Shown one piece after another: positions 42,151-50,350 of a DNA stretch of 64,000 nt. The position numbers and the translations under genes were made by a program. Under the pieces are notes generated by a model that made no database searches, was not told where the DNA came from, and saw nothing but the letters and a program-made list of their open reading frames with translations. Position 1 is the first letter of the stretch; every line of letters begins with the position of its first letter. Source of the DNA: Methanobacteriota archaeon (GTDB taxonomy: Archaea > Methanobacteriota > Methanobacteria > Methanobacteriales > Methanobacteriaceae); NCBI GenBank assembly GCA_023411115.1, contig JAEYPF010000014.1, forward strand, positions 1 to 64,000, in the 5' to 3' direction.

Positions 42151-43500
42151 CTACATATAAACTCTGAAGTTATCTGTTATTAAGCTGATATCTTCTTTAG
42201 TCCTTTCAAAGCTTTCATGCCCTCCAGAAAACCAGAAATAATACAATAAATCATCTATTTTAAATGAGAAAACCATAATTTTAGTTGGAGAAGGTGCATT
42301 TAAATTTTCACCAACTATTGTGTACACATCTATTCCTTCTACTCTAAACTCAGTTTCAGATAAGATCTGGCTATTTTGGATTACAAACACATCTTTAATC
42401 ATATCTGCAAACTCTTTTGATGTAAGATCGCCCAGATTTGTATTTTTATTTATTGAAAATGTAATATCACCGTTAGGTGAATTTCCTTTCACTATCTTCT
42501 TTTTATCTGATGTAGAAATAACTTCCCATGAACCGGGATAATCAAAGACTATCTCGCCGTCGTCATAATTTTTAATTTCTGTTGCAGTTTCCATTTTATT
42601 AAGGGCTTCTTCTGCTTTAGCACGGACGTATATATAATCGTCATCCTGGGCTTGAGTAAGGGGTTTAATTGCACTTTCATCACCAATCTTTCCAAGGGCT
42701 TCAGCAGCCCTTCCCCTGACGTATTTGTTTCTATCTTTGTTTCTACCAACAAGGGCATTAATTAATGGCTCTAAAGCGCGGCTATCTCCAATATTCCCAA
42801 GAGCTTCAGCAGCTCTTCCTCTAATACGCCAATCTTCATCTTCAAAAGCTTCAATAAGGGGATCAATAGCTGTATTTCCCATTTTCCCAAGGGCAACCAC
42901 GGCTTTCCATTTCACATCGTTATCTTCATCACTCATGGCCTTAAGCAATGAAGGAACTGCTCTTTCATCCCCTATAATGCCAAGTGCATCCGCAGCATAC
43001 TTTCTTACGTGCCACTCTTCATCATTTAAAGCATGAATAAGGCCTTCTACTGCCTGTCTATCTCCTATTTTACCAAGTGCAGAAGCAGCAAATCGTCTAA
43101 CATGCCAGCGATTATCATCTAACAAGAGAATTAGTGGTTCCACTGCCTTTTTATCCCCAATATGTCCAAGAGCCCAACATGCTTTCCATCTAACTTCTTC
43201 ATCTGCATCATTTAAAGCTTCTATCAATGGATCTACAGCTCTTCTATCTCGCAGTACTCCCAGCGCTTCTGCGGCGGTTTCTCTTACAGAACTCATAACA
43301 GCATAGGATTCATGCCAATTTTCATATTTAAGAGCTTGAATAAGCGGAAATAAAGCTCGATTATCTCCTATTGTTTTAAGGGCAGTAGCTGCTTCCTTTC
43401 TAACGTTACAGTCTTTAAACTCGAGAGCGTTAATTAAGCCTTCAACATCCCTATTTTTTTCCATATAAGCTATATTCGGCTTAACTTCACGAATTGACAT
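42151..43500 (-). CDS. HEAT/PBS-lyase repeat protein fused to a PsbP-like domain
   Basis: A 449-residue protein. Residues about 12-300 are some nine HEAT-like repeats of about 31 residues, each with the pattern ALGxIGDxRAVxPLIxALxDED, forming a solenoid for protein binding. Residues about 310-449 switch to a beta-rich domain, IVFDYPGSWEVISTSDK to LITDNFRVY, which matches the PsbP-like domain of the lipoproteins at 15775-19137 (NYPSNWQ...INSF). There is no signal peptide, so this copy acts in the cytoplasm. I start at the ATG behind GAGGTTGCAC rather than the upstream TTG. A hairpin array lies directly upstream. Function unknown. Confidence 0.85.
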   Translation of the reverse strand: MSIREVKPNIAYMEKNRDVEGLINALEFKDCNVRKEAATALKTIGDNRALFPLIQALKYENWHESYAVMSSVRETAAEALGVLRDRRAVDPLIEALNDADEEVRWKACWALGHIGDKKAVEPLILLLDDNRWHVRRFAASALGKIGDRQAVEGLIHALNDEEWHVRKYAADALGIIGDERAVPSLLKAMSDEDNDVKWKAVVALGKMGNTAIDPLIEAFEDEDWRIRGRAAEALGNIGDSRALEPLINALVGRNKDRNKYVRGRAAEALGKIGDESAIKPLTQAQDDDYIYVRAKAEEALNKMETATEIKNYDDGEIVFDYPGSWEVISTSDKKKIVKGNSPNGDITFSINKNTNLGDLTSKEFADMIKDVFVIQNSQILSETEFRVEGIDVYTIVGENLNAPSPTKIMVFSFKIDDLLYYFWFSGGHESFERTKEDISLITDNFRVYM

Positions 43501-43510
43501 GTGCAACCTC

Positions 43511-43605
43511 AAAATTTTTTTAGAAATTTTGTGTCTTCAAACGCTTTGCGTTTGGGATATTGGAAATCTATGATTTCCAAGGTTCGAAAAATTCATAGAA
43601 TTTTT
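43511..43605. repeat. Array of perfect hairpins upstream of the HEAT-PsbP gene
   Basis: Hairpins: AAAATTT/AAATTTT (43511-43530), CAAACGC/GCGTTTG (43538-43554, loop ttt), TTGGAAATC/GATTTCCAA (43560-43580, loop tat), AAAAATTC/GAATTTTT (43587-43605, loop ata). The spacer AGGTTCG also occurs between the hairpins at 19740. The array lies in the leader of the minus-strand gene. Confidence 0.78.
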
Positions 43606-43841
43606 TTCAACCTCTAAATATTGATAAATAATAATTTTATAACATCTTGGTCATATTTAATACTTCACCTTCAAATTCTAGACGATATTATTTATCTCAT
43701 CAAATATTTAAATAGATAGGCATTTTCTATCGTGGTGTTCACAAAACTATGCTTTGTATTAACTAATCCACCCTAAAAATCATTTAAAACAAAATAAAAA
43801 GTTGATGATTGAAATTTAAGCCTATGACTATTATTTTTAGG

Positions 43842-44990
43842 TTATATTACTGTCTTTATAAGCTTAAATAGACTTGGAGATTCTTTTAAAAGCCCAAACC
43901 ATTCCATTTTTGAAACTGACCAGATGTCTTTATCATGTAAGAATCTTGCAAGGGCGTTAAATTCTTCATCATTGAGCTGGTCCAGGATTTTTCGATATTT
44001 AATGGATTGTTTAATGACGCCTCCAATTTCCTCTTTCCACTGTTTTTCATATCTTTTTAAAAATCCTGCAGAGGTATCTTCATTTTTTACAGCTTCAGCA
44101 GCAACTTCCCCTGCAATTTTTGCACATGCGGCTGCTAAATGAATTCCTCCACCAGTTATGGGGTCTACATGTCCTGCAGCGTCTCCAACAACCATTAATC
44201 CATCAGTATATGTTTTCTTGATGTTGCCTGAAACTGGCACGCCTCCAACATTGATTTCAATGGGGGTTCCGCCGAGTTTCGATATAAATTTGTTGAGGTA
44301 ATGGTAAGCGGTTTCTTTAGAGCTTCTAACTCCAATACCTACGTTTGTTACACCATTTTCACTTGGAAAAATCCACAAATATCCTCCAGGTGCAACTTTT
44401 CTTCCAAAATAAAACTGCATATAATTTGGCTTGGCATCGATACCAACCATCTTGTACTGAACACATGAACAGATATCATTTATTCTCCATTTTGAATTTA
44501 AACCCGCCATTCGCGCTACATTTGATTCTATACCATCTGCAGCAATAACAAGATCTGCTTCAATTTCCATTGTTTTACCAAGGTGCTTTGCAACAACGCC
44601 CTTAACTTCGCCATCTTTAATAATGAGATCTTTTACTGTAGTTTTTACCATAATATCTGTTCCAGCTTTCGCTGATTCTATGGCGAGAAATTTATCAAAT
44701 ACTTTTCTATCCAGGATATAGCCCTGTTCATTGCCGGGTGTCATCTGAAAAGTAGTCCCATCAGGAGAGTAAAGGTCAGCCCCAATTATTTCAGAACATA
44801 TGAATCTCTTTGAAGGTTTTATTCCAATGGTTTCAAATGTCACTTCGCTTGTGGCCTCTGCACATTGGAGAGGAACTCCAATTTCCGGTCTTTTTTCAAT
44901 CATCAATACATTTAAGTTATTTTTAGAAGCAAAAAGAGAAGAAACAGAACCTCCAATACGTCCCCCTACAACAACTACATCATATTTCAT
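43842..44990 (-). CDS. Geranylgeranyl reductase family FAD protein
   Basis: A 382-residue flavoprotein of the geranylgeranyl/digeranylgeranylglycerophospholipid reductase family, which saturates the isoprenoid chains of archaeal lipids. Visible are the FAD-binding VVVGGRIGGSVSSLFA, the family motif PGGYLWIFP and the second FAD motif VVGDAAGHVDPITGGGIHLA. I start at the ATG after GAGGTTGAAGAAA, which overlaps the ferredoxin gene by 11 bases, rather than at the longer frame start. The overlap indicates coupling, and the ferredoxin is the likely electron donor. Several paralogues exist in methanogens, so the exact substrate is uncertain. Confidence 0.9.
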   Translation of the reverse strand: MKYDVVVVGGRIGGSVSSLFASKNNLNVLMIEKRPEIGVPLQCAEATSEVTFETIGIKPSKRFICSEIIGADLYSPDGTTFQMTPGNEQGYILDRKVFDKFLAIESAKAGTDIMVKTTVKDLIIKDGEVKGVVAKHLGKTMEIEADLVIAADGIESNVARMAGLNSKWRINDICSCVQYKMVGIDAKPNYMQFYFGRKVAPGGYLWIFPSENGVTNVGIGVRSSKETAYHYLNKFISKLGGTPIEINVGGVPVSGNIKKTYTDGLMVVGDAAGHVDPITGGGIHLAAACAKIAGEVAAEAVKNEDTSAGFLKRYEKQWKEEIGGVIKQSIKYRKILDQLNDEEFNALARFLHDKDIWSVSKMEWFGLLKESPSLFKLIKTVI

Positions 44991-45165
44991 TTTCTTCAAC
45001 CTCCAATTCAAAGGCTCCAAGGGGACATATGAGTTTACATCTTCCACAATCATCGCATTTATCTGATTTTACAATTATTTCATTTTCTGTAAGTTCCAAA
45101 GAGTTAGTGGGGCACACATTGACACAGGTACCACAATATCCACACTTTTGCGTATTGAATTTCAT
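44980..45165 (-). CDS. Two-cluster ferredoxin coupled to geranylgeranyl reductase
   Basis: A 61-residue ferredoxin with CGYCGTCVNVCPTNSLE and CDDCGRCKLICPLGAFE, binding two 4Fe-4S clusters. The ATG follows CGGTGAGGGATA. Its last codons overlap the start of the reductase gene, an arrangement seen in other methanogens, where ferredoxin reduces the flavin of the lipid-saturating enzyme. The gene starts an operon on the minus strand, about 360 bases from tRNA-Leu. Confidence 0.92.
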   Translation of the reverse strand: MKFNTQKCGYCGTCVNVCPTNSLELTENEIIVKSDKCDDCGRCKLICPLGAFELEVEENEI

Positions 45166-45528
45166 TATCCCTCACCGATTTAGTAAAAGTAAATAGAAAA
45201 AAAATTTAACATGTTTAATATGTGTAGTTTGAGTATATATAATTTTTTTAAGACATTCAAATGCATTTTAGATTCATATATTGCTTTTTTAAATGTGTAA
45301 ATCTGATTCTGCAAAATACAAAAATATTAATTAGATATTTACAAAAGTTAATGTTCAAGAAACTTTAGATTTAAAATAAGATGCATTTATATACCATAAC
45401 TCTACTAACTATAATCTACCCGTATAGTTTAGGGGTTTCTATATGAATGTTAAATTCAATTTTATGAATTTAGCATATTTTCATGAACCGTTAAGTTAAT
45501 ATAGGACATCAAATAACTTTTATGTTAT

Positions 45529-45611
45529 GCAGGGGTGCCCGAGCGGCCAAAGGGGGTGGACTTAAGATCCTCTGGCGTAGGCCTTCGTGGGTTCGAATCC
45601 CATCCCCTGCA
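45529..45611 (+). tRNA. tRNA-Leu (anticodon UAA)
   Basis: A class II tRNA. The acceptor stem GCAGGGG pairs with CCCCTGC; the discriminator is A. The anticodon loop CTTAAGA gives UAA; the stem GTGGA/TCCTC has one T-T mismatch. A long variable arm (CTCTGGCGTAGGCCTTCGT region) and the T loop GGTTCGAATCC are present. CCA is not encoded. Confidence 0.95.
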
Positions 45612-45682
45612 CTTAAATTAACTATTTAAAATGAATTCAATTAATAGAACTCTATTTTAACTATAGAAATATGATAATAAAT

Positions 45683-45755
45683 GCCCTAGTGGCTTAGCTG
45701 GTAGAGCGATGCCTTGGTAAGGCATAGATCGGGGGTTCGAATCCCCCCTGGGGCT
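45683..45755 (+). tRNA. tRNA-Thr (anticodon GGU)
   Basis: The acceptor stem GCCCTAG pairs with CTGGGGC (one G-T pair); the discriminator is T, as in archaeal tRNA-Thr. Anticodon arm ATGCC-TTGGTAA-GGCAT gives anticodon GGU. D loop and T arm (GGGGGTTCGAATCCCCC) are normal. CCA is not encoded. It lies 71 bases after tRNA-Leu. Confidence 0.95.
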
Positions 45756-45911
45756 TTAATTCACTTTTTTCAATATTATTTAGTAGTTTAACTTAATAGT
45801 TAATATCAAAAAACTAATTTAAACACTTATTTTTATTAGGAAAGCTTTAATTAGACTTTGTTAAACACTATAAACTTTTATTTTGTAAGTAAAATCAAAT
45901 TCAATTAGCAA

Positions 45912-46160
45912 AGATGAACTCCCTTTTAAAGAATCCATTAGATGGATCTATAATTTGGTTTCAGAGGATAGACCATAGGAGGTTTCTCTACTTTAGGAAA
46001 ATTTGAGGTGATTCTTAAAAGAGATCCAGAGGGGTAATGCAACCTTATTGATAGAAGGTGCGTTATTGGTTGTAATACTAACGAATTCATTCAAAGGTAC
46101 TTTCAAGTGAATTTATTAGGAAGAGACCATTAAATGAATTTTATTAATGGTTCTTTTTTA
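45912..46160 (+). ncRNA. Candidate structured RNA of unknown class
   Basis: About 250 bases between tRNA-Thr and the TRAM gene, less AT-rich than the flanks. Local hairpin ATCCAT/ATGGAT (45933-45947, loop tag); long-range pairing of CTTTTAAAGAATC (45923-45935) with GATTCTTAAAAG (46010-46021), with one bulge; hairpin ACCTT/AAGGT (46042-46059); and a terminal stem ACCATTAA/TTAATGGT followed by CTTTTTTA (46126-46158). A 30-codon ATG frame (45914-46006) has no ribosome site. It could instead be a long leader of the TRAM gene. Confidence 0.4.
46121..46158 (+). terminator. Hairpin plus T-run terminator
   Basis: Stem ACCATTAA/TTAATGGT (46126-46133 and 46144-46151) with a 10-base loop, followed by TCTTTTTTA. 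It would end the candidate RNA or a tRNA transcript before the TRAM gene. Confidence 0.6.
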
Positions 46161-46256
46161 GGAAATTTTCAGTGAATTAATGCATCATATTATATAGTAT
46201 CATAAACAAAAAAATTATTCAAGCCTTTTTTTAGGCTATTTAAAGGACGTGAAAAA

Positions 46257-46481
46257 TTGTTTAGAGATAATTATGGAAGAGATAATAGAGGAAATTCTTC
46301 TCCTGTAAACGAAGGTGAAGAATACGATGTTAAAATAGAAGATATGGGAAGAGATGGAGACGGAATTGCTAAAGTAGAAGGCTTCATAGTTTTTGTAAGT
46401 GGAGCTAAAAAAGGCGATGAAGTTAAAATTAGAATCAATTCTGTAAGAAGAAACTTTGCTTTTGCAGAAGTAGTAGAATAG
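46257..46481 (+). CDS. TRAM-domain protein
   Basis: A 74-residue protein that is essentially one TRAM domain, an OB-like RNA-binding fold. After a polar Gly/Asn-rich start (FRDNYGRDNRGNSSPVNEGE) the domain reads YDVKIEDMGRDGDGIAKVEG, FIVFVSGAKKGDEVKIRINS and FAFAEVVE. In methanogens such single-domain proteins act as cold-shock-like RNA chaperones. TTG start, supported by the GGACGTGA ribosome-site-like stretch. A small hairpin (AAGCC/GGCT) lies just upstream. Confidence 0.9.
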   Translation: MFRDNYGRDNRGNSSPVNEGEEYDVKIEDMGRDGDGIAKVEGFIVFVSGAKKGDEVKIRINSVRRNFAFAEVVE

Positions 46482-46952
46482 TTTAATTTAAGTTTTAAGT
46501 TAATTTTTAACGCTCTTAATCTGTATTAATGCTTTAAATTATACTATAATTACATTAAAAGTTTTTATTAGGGTAATCACATCCCATAATCAAAACTACT
46601 GATCATGAGCTTTAAAATTTAATTTTCATTTAAATTTATCTATTTTTACATTTAGCTTATTTTAACACATAGTAACTATATTTCAATATGTTTAGCCAAG
46701 ATGCTGTCTATTTAAGAGAATATAGTTTTTAAGTTGTTGATGAGTCAAATTTATTGAAAATTGTTATTTTGTTGTAATTTTTAGTAGTCGAAATTCGCTG
46801 TGCATATACTAAAATCTTAATTTTAAAGGATAATTAGCTAATGTTCTAAATACCTTATTTTAAGTAGCAAAAAAGAGTATTATTATTTTTTATCAGGATT
46901 AAATAGATTTTATTAATAAAAAAATTAAAGAATGGATCTAATTATTTAGATT
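46482..46952. other. Non-coding AT-rich intergenic region
   Basis: A 471-base stretch between convergent genes. I see no ORF with a ribosome site, no RNA fold and no repeat. Several T-rich runs at its ends may stop transcription. Confidence 0.5.
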
Positions 46953-47171
46953 TTAATTATTTTCATTTTCTTGTTGGCCTTGGTCTCCTTCATTAGCACC
47001 TTCACCGCTTGAAGATTGGGATGTTTGGTTAGTTGTAGTTTTATCTGCTTGATTGTTTTGTTCATTTCCTTGATCTCCTGTTTCACTTTCTCCAGAAGAA
47101 GTGCAACCACATGTACCAACAATTCCTACAACAAGTAAACACACTAATATTCCTGTCCAATTTTTTTTCAT
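46953..47171 (-). CDS. Small Gln/Asn/Ser-rich lipoprotein
   Basis: A 72-residue lipoprotein: signal MKKNWTGILVCLLVVGIVGT followed by the lipobox GTCGC (CGC), then a wholly polar tail rich in Glu, Gln, Asn, Ser and Thr (SSGESETGDQGNEQNNQADK onward) with no predicted fold. Such proteins coat the surface or serve as linkers. The ATG follows AGGTGAAATAAG. Low-complexity sequence prevents any family assignment. Confidence 0.75.
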   Translation of the reverse strand: MKKNWTGILVCLLVVGIVGTCGCTSSGESETGDQGNEQNNQADKTTTNQTSQSSSGEGANEGDQGQQENENN

Positions 47172-47303
47172 CTTATTTCACCTGCCCTCATACTTGAGTC
47201 AGTAATATATGACATCAATGCACTTAATAAGATTTACTAAATCAAAAAGGATATTCATAAACAATTAGATAGTAATTGAGATCACTATTATGGGGGATAT
47301 AAA

Positions 47304-48200
47304 TTGCAGAATACATCGGAAAGAGAAAGAATAGGTAAAAAGGCTTCTTATGTCGCAATATTCGGAAATATCTTGCTTACAGTCTTTAATTTAATTGTGG
47401 GAATACTTTCTGGAAGTAGTGCACTTATTGCAGAAGGATTTCACACACTATCTGATGTGTTAACTTCTATTATAGCATACATTGGATTTAGAATAGGAAT
47501 GAAACCAGCCGATGAAGAACACCAATATGGCCATGGGCGGGCAGAACCCATAGTGGGGCTTATTATAGTAGTATTTTTGGGAATTGTAGCCTATGAAATA
47601 ATATATGGAGTTTATACAAAAATTGCACTGGGTGAAGCAATAATACCTCCAAGTTTAATAGCGGCTGTAATGGCATTAATCGGTGTGTTTGTAAATTATA
47701 CAATGACGACTTATCTTATAAGATCTGGAAAGAAAATTAATAGTCCTGCCCTTATAGCTGATGGAAATCATCAAAAAGTGGACATTTTCTCTTGTATAGC
47801 TGTTTTATTGGGTGTCATCGGCTCTCAGTTAGGATTGCCTATTTTAGATCCAATTGTGGCTGTATTTATAGCATTATTTATTATTAATACTGCATTTCAC
47901 ATGGCGCGAGATAATATTAACACTCTTATGGGTAAATTACCATCAAAACAAATTATTGAAGAAGTTAAAAAAGCTGCATTAACTTCAGAATGTGTTAAAG
48001 GTGTTCATGATGTGAAAATAAATAATATGGGTCCTTATGCTTCTGTTGAATTACATATTGAACTTAATAAGGATTTAAAACTTGAGAAAGCTCATGAAAT
48101 ATGTGATGAGGTTGAACAAAGCATACTTGCTAATGTTGAATCAATAAGAATGATAACTGTTCATGCTGATCCTAAGAAAGTTACATGCAAAAAAGAATAA
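47304..48200 (+). CDS. Cation diffusion facilitator (CDF) metal efflux transporter
   Basis: A 298-residue CDF transporter that exports divalent metals (Zn, Mn, Fe, Co or Ni) against protons. Six hydrophobic helices; metal-site residues in ALIAEGFHTLSDVLTS (helix 2) and ALIADGNHQKVDIFSC (helix 5); the loop histidines in EEHQYGHGRAEPI. The C-terminal cytoplasmic dimerisation domain contains VHDVKINNMGPYASVELHIE. TTG start behind GGGGGATATAAA. The HxxxD site (His-Lys-Val-Asp, HQKVD) resembles Mn/Fe types more than Zn-only ones, but specificity is uncertain. Confidence 0.92.
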   Translation: MQNTSERERIGKKASYVAIFGNILLTVFNLIVGILSGSSALIAEGFHTLSDVLTSIIAYIGFRIGMKPADEEHQYGHGRAEPIVGLIIVVFLGIVAYEIIYGVYTKIALGEAIIPPSLIAAVMALIGVFVNYTMTTYLIRSGKKINSPALIADGNHQKVDIFSCIAVLLGVIGSQLGLPILDPIVAVFIALFIINTAFHMARDNINTLMGKLPSKQIIEEVKKAALTSECVKGVHDVKINNMGPYASVELHIELNKDLKLEKAHEICDEVEQSILANVESIRMITVHADPKKVTCKKE

Positions 48201-48442
48201 ATATCTATTTTTATGTCTAAACTTGGATTATTAGTTTTTTAGACTTATTTTTTAAATTTAATCTTCAGAAATTATCAAATCAATAAAAAATTATTGGATT
48301 TCTATGGAGTTGAAATAGGATAGCTTAAATATATAACCAATAAAGTCTTAGACAAAATAAATCTGATCAAGAAAATGTATTATTACTAATTTCTGGAAAA
48401 TTATGTCAAAAAAAGGCATAAAGGATACATATGGGTGAGGAA

Positions 48443-49249
48443 ATGGAAAAGAAAATAGCACAGTTATCTGATGTACATTTTGGCGAGAAAAACTTCTCAC
48501 ATGACTTAAAAAATAATTTATTAAAACAACTGGAAAATGAAAACCCAGACTTGATAGTTGTAGCTGGGGATTTAACCACAGAGGGTTATGCTCATGAATA
48601 TAATGATGCAGAGTCATTTGTAGACGAGCTTAAGGTCATAACAGAGGTCCATATAATTCCAGGAAATCATGACGCAAGAAATGTGGGCCTTTTACACTTT
48701 GAAAAGCAAATTGGGGAGAGAAAATTCCTGCATATGGACAAAAGCGGAGGATTTGCTATTTTGGGATTGGATTCATCCGAGCCTGATATAAATGATGGTC
48801 AAATAGGAGTGGATCAGTTAGAATGGGTTAAAACTGAGCTTGATAAAATACCTGACGATATATGTAAAATAGTAACTTTCCACCATCACTTACTTCCTAT
48901 ACCTCAAACTGGAAGAGAAAGAAATATTTTACTTGATTCTGGAGACCTGTTGAGAGTTTTCAGAGATTCTGGTGTTGATTTTGTCTTAAATGGACATAAA
49001 CACGTTCCTAATGTCTGGATGATAGAAAAAATGGTTACTCTAAATTCAGGTACTGCAACTACCAGAAAATTAAGGGGCCATACATATCCATCACATAATC
49101 AGCTGATTATTAAGGATGATCAGATTCTAGTGAATTTGATAAATACTGAAACAGGATATAAAAGAGAATTAGCCAATTATTCCGTTAAAGTGGAAAAAGA
49201 AGAGTACGTGATATGTTCATATAAACACAACTCGTTACATGCGTTATAA
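48443..49249 (+). CDS. Calcineurin-like metallophosphoesterase
   Basis: A 268-residue metallophosphoesterase. All five motifs of the two-metal site are present: LSDVHFGE, VVAGDLTTEGY, IPGNHDARN, TFHHHLLP and LNGHKHVPN. The substrate may be a cyclic nucleotide, phosphodiester or phosphoprotein; the layout is closest to Icc/CpdA-like enzymes. I start at the ATG in GGTGAGGAAATG, which gives the usual spacing, rather than at 48431. It stands alone between a CDF transporter and a phosphate-linked gene pair. Confidence 0.88.
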   Translation: MEKKIAQLSDVHFGEKNFSHDLKNNLLKQLENENPDLIVVAGDLTTEGYAHEYNDAESFVDELKVITEVHIIPGNHDARNVGLLHFEKQIGERKFLHMDKSGGFAILGLDSSEPDINDGQIGVDQLEWVKTELDKIPDDICKIVTFHHHLLPIPQTGRERNILLDSGDLLRVFRDSGVDFVLNGHKHVPNVWMIEKMVTLNSGTATTRKLRGHTYPSHNQLIIKDDQILVNLINTETGYKRELANYSVKVEKEEYVICSYKHNSLHAL

Positions 49250-49736
49250 CATCTAGTTTAAAGTTAATATTTTCCTTTTTAATCTTTATATTCATTAGAT
49301 TTGGAGAATGCCTTTAAAATTGGCATATCTCGCATTTTTATGATAAATATATCCTAATTATTGAAAAATACTTGGTACAGATTGGGGTATAATTCTGGAA
49401 TAAATATTTATTAGGTACTGTGAATACATAGCACTAATTTTAAAGCTGGGACGATAACAGGTTTATATAGATTGTATAAATAAAAAAACCTTAAATATTG
49501 AACTTTAAATAGTTAATTCCTCCTTTAATTTCTATAATTCGAAAATTAGTGAATTTCATATGAATTATTTTTTAAGCAGATTGTAATGCTTGGAAATTTA
49601 GTAAAATAATAATTTATGAAATAATTTACAGGCACATTTATAAATCTTAAAATTTAAGAGGTAAAACCTCAAAAAAACAATACAATTAAAAACGTTTTAA
49701 GCGAAAATAAAGATAGATAGAACTTATAGTGATAAA
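49250..49736. promoter_or_regulatory. Intergenic region with palindromes at the promoter of the HTH-PhoU operon
   Basis: A 487-base spacer, empty of genes. Near the right end, the TATA box TTTATAAAT (49638-49646) is followed at once by the palindrome CTTAAAATTTAAG (49646-49658) and the hairpin GAGGT/ACCTC (49658-49670, loop aaa), which should lie at the transcription start. This suggests a repressor site for the two-gene operon. Confidence 0.55.
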
Positions 49737-50342
49737 ATGTCTAAAATGTTAGATGTCGTAATGGCAGGTGTAATCTCAGGAATAGTTGCATTTACCACCT
49801 CCAAAATGGGAATAGGTGGAACGGTAATTGGTGCAGTAATGGGGGCAATGCTTTATCAACTCATGTCCCATTTTGTAAAGGAGCCTCTTGAGAACGTAAA
49901 CACAAAAAAAATTGAAACGAAGATAGTCTATGTAATTCCACTCATAATTATAGTGGTGATTGAGGTAATCTATTTATTCTCGACGGTATACTGGAAACCA
50001 GATCAGATTATTCATTATCTGGAAAATGTAACCGATGGATCTCTTTTTAGGGCTATAGGTTTAGGACTCGTAATCATGGGAATTTATCCATTGTTACAAT
50101 CGGAGAATATAAAAAGATCATACGGATACATAATATTATCTGTCGGTATAGTCAAACTTTTAAATGGGTTTGTGGATATGCATTCACCATTTGTAAAGTT
50201 ATATGCGAACCTTTTCGCAGACTTCGGCCTGATAATTTCGCTTGCAGTTATTGCAGCATTATCATATGTAATTTTATCGATAGTTCAAGAATCGGTTGAA
50301 ATTAGCCGTATTGACGATAATAAAATTGATGATAATAATTAG
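49737..50342 (+). CDS. Membrane protein upstream of the HTH-PhoU gene
   Basis: A 201-residue integral membrane protein with about five or six hydrophobic segments. The start is Gly/Ala-rich (VVMAGVISGIVAFTTSKMGI) like glycine-zipper membrane proteins; the middle has IPLIIIVVIEVIYLFSTVYW, and a charged Asp/Asn tail ends it. I do not recognise a family. It is followed after eight bases by the HTH-PhoU gene, so it may be the membrane partner of that regulator. The ATG follows GTGATAAA. Confidence 0.75.
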   Translation: MSKMLDVVMAGVISGIVAFTTSKMGIGGTVIGAVMGAMLYQLMSHFVKEPLENVNTKKIETKIVYVIPLIIIVVIEVIYLFSTVYWKPDQIIHYLENVTDGSLFRAIGLGLVIMGIYPLLQSENIKRSYGYIILSVGIVKLLNGFVDMHSPFVKLYANLFADFGLIISLAVIAALSYVILSIVQESVEISRIDDNKIDDNN

Positions 50343-50350
50343 ATGATATT

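Noticed and set aside
45912..46160. RNase P RNA, SRP RNA or box C/D RNA
   Set aside because: The conserved cores (GAGGAAAGTC, ACAGA, the SRP domain IV loop, box D CTGA) are not found in proper positions.
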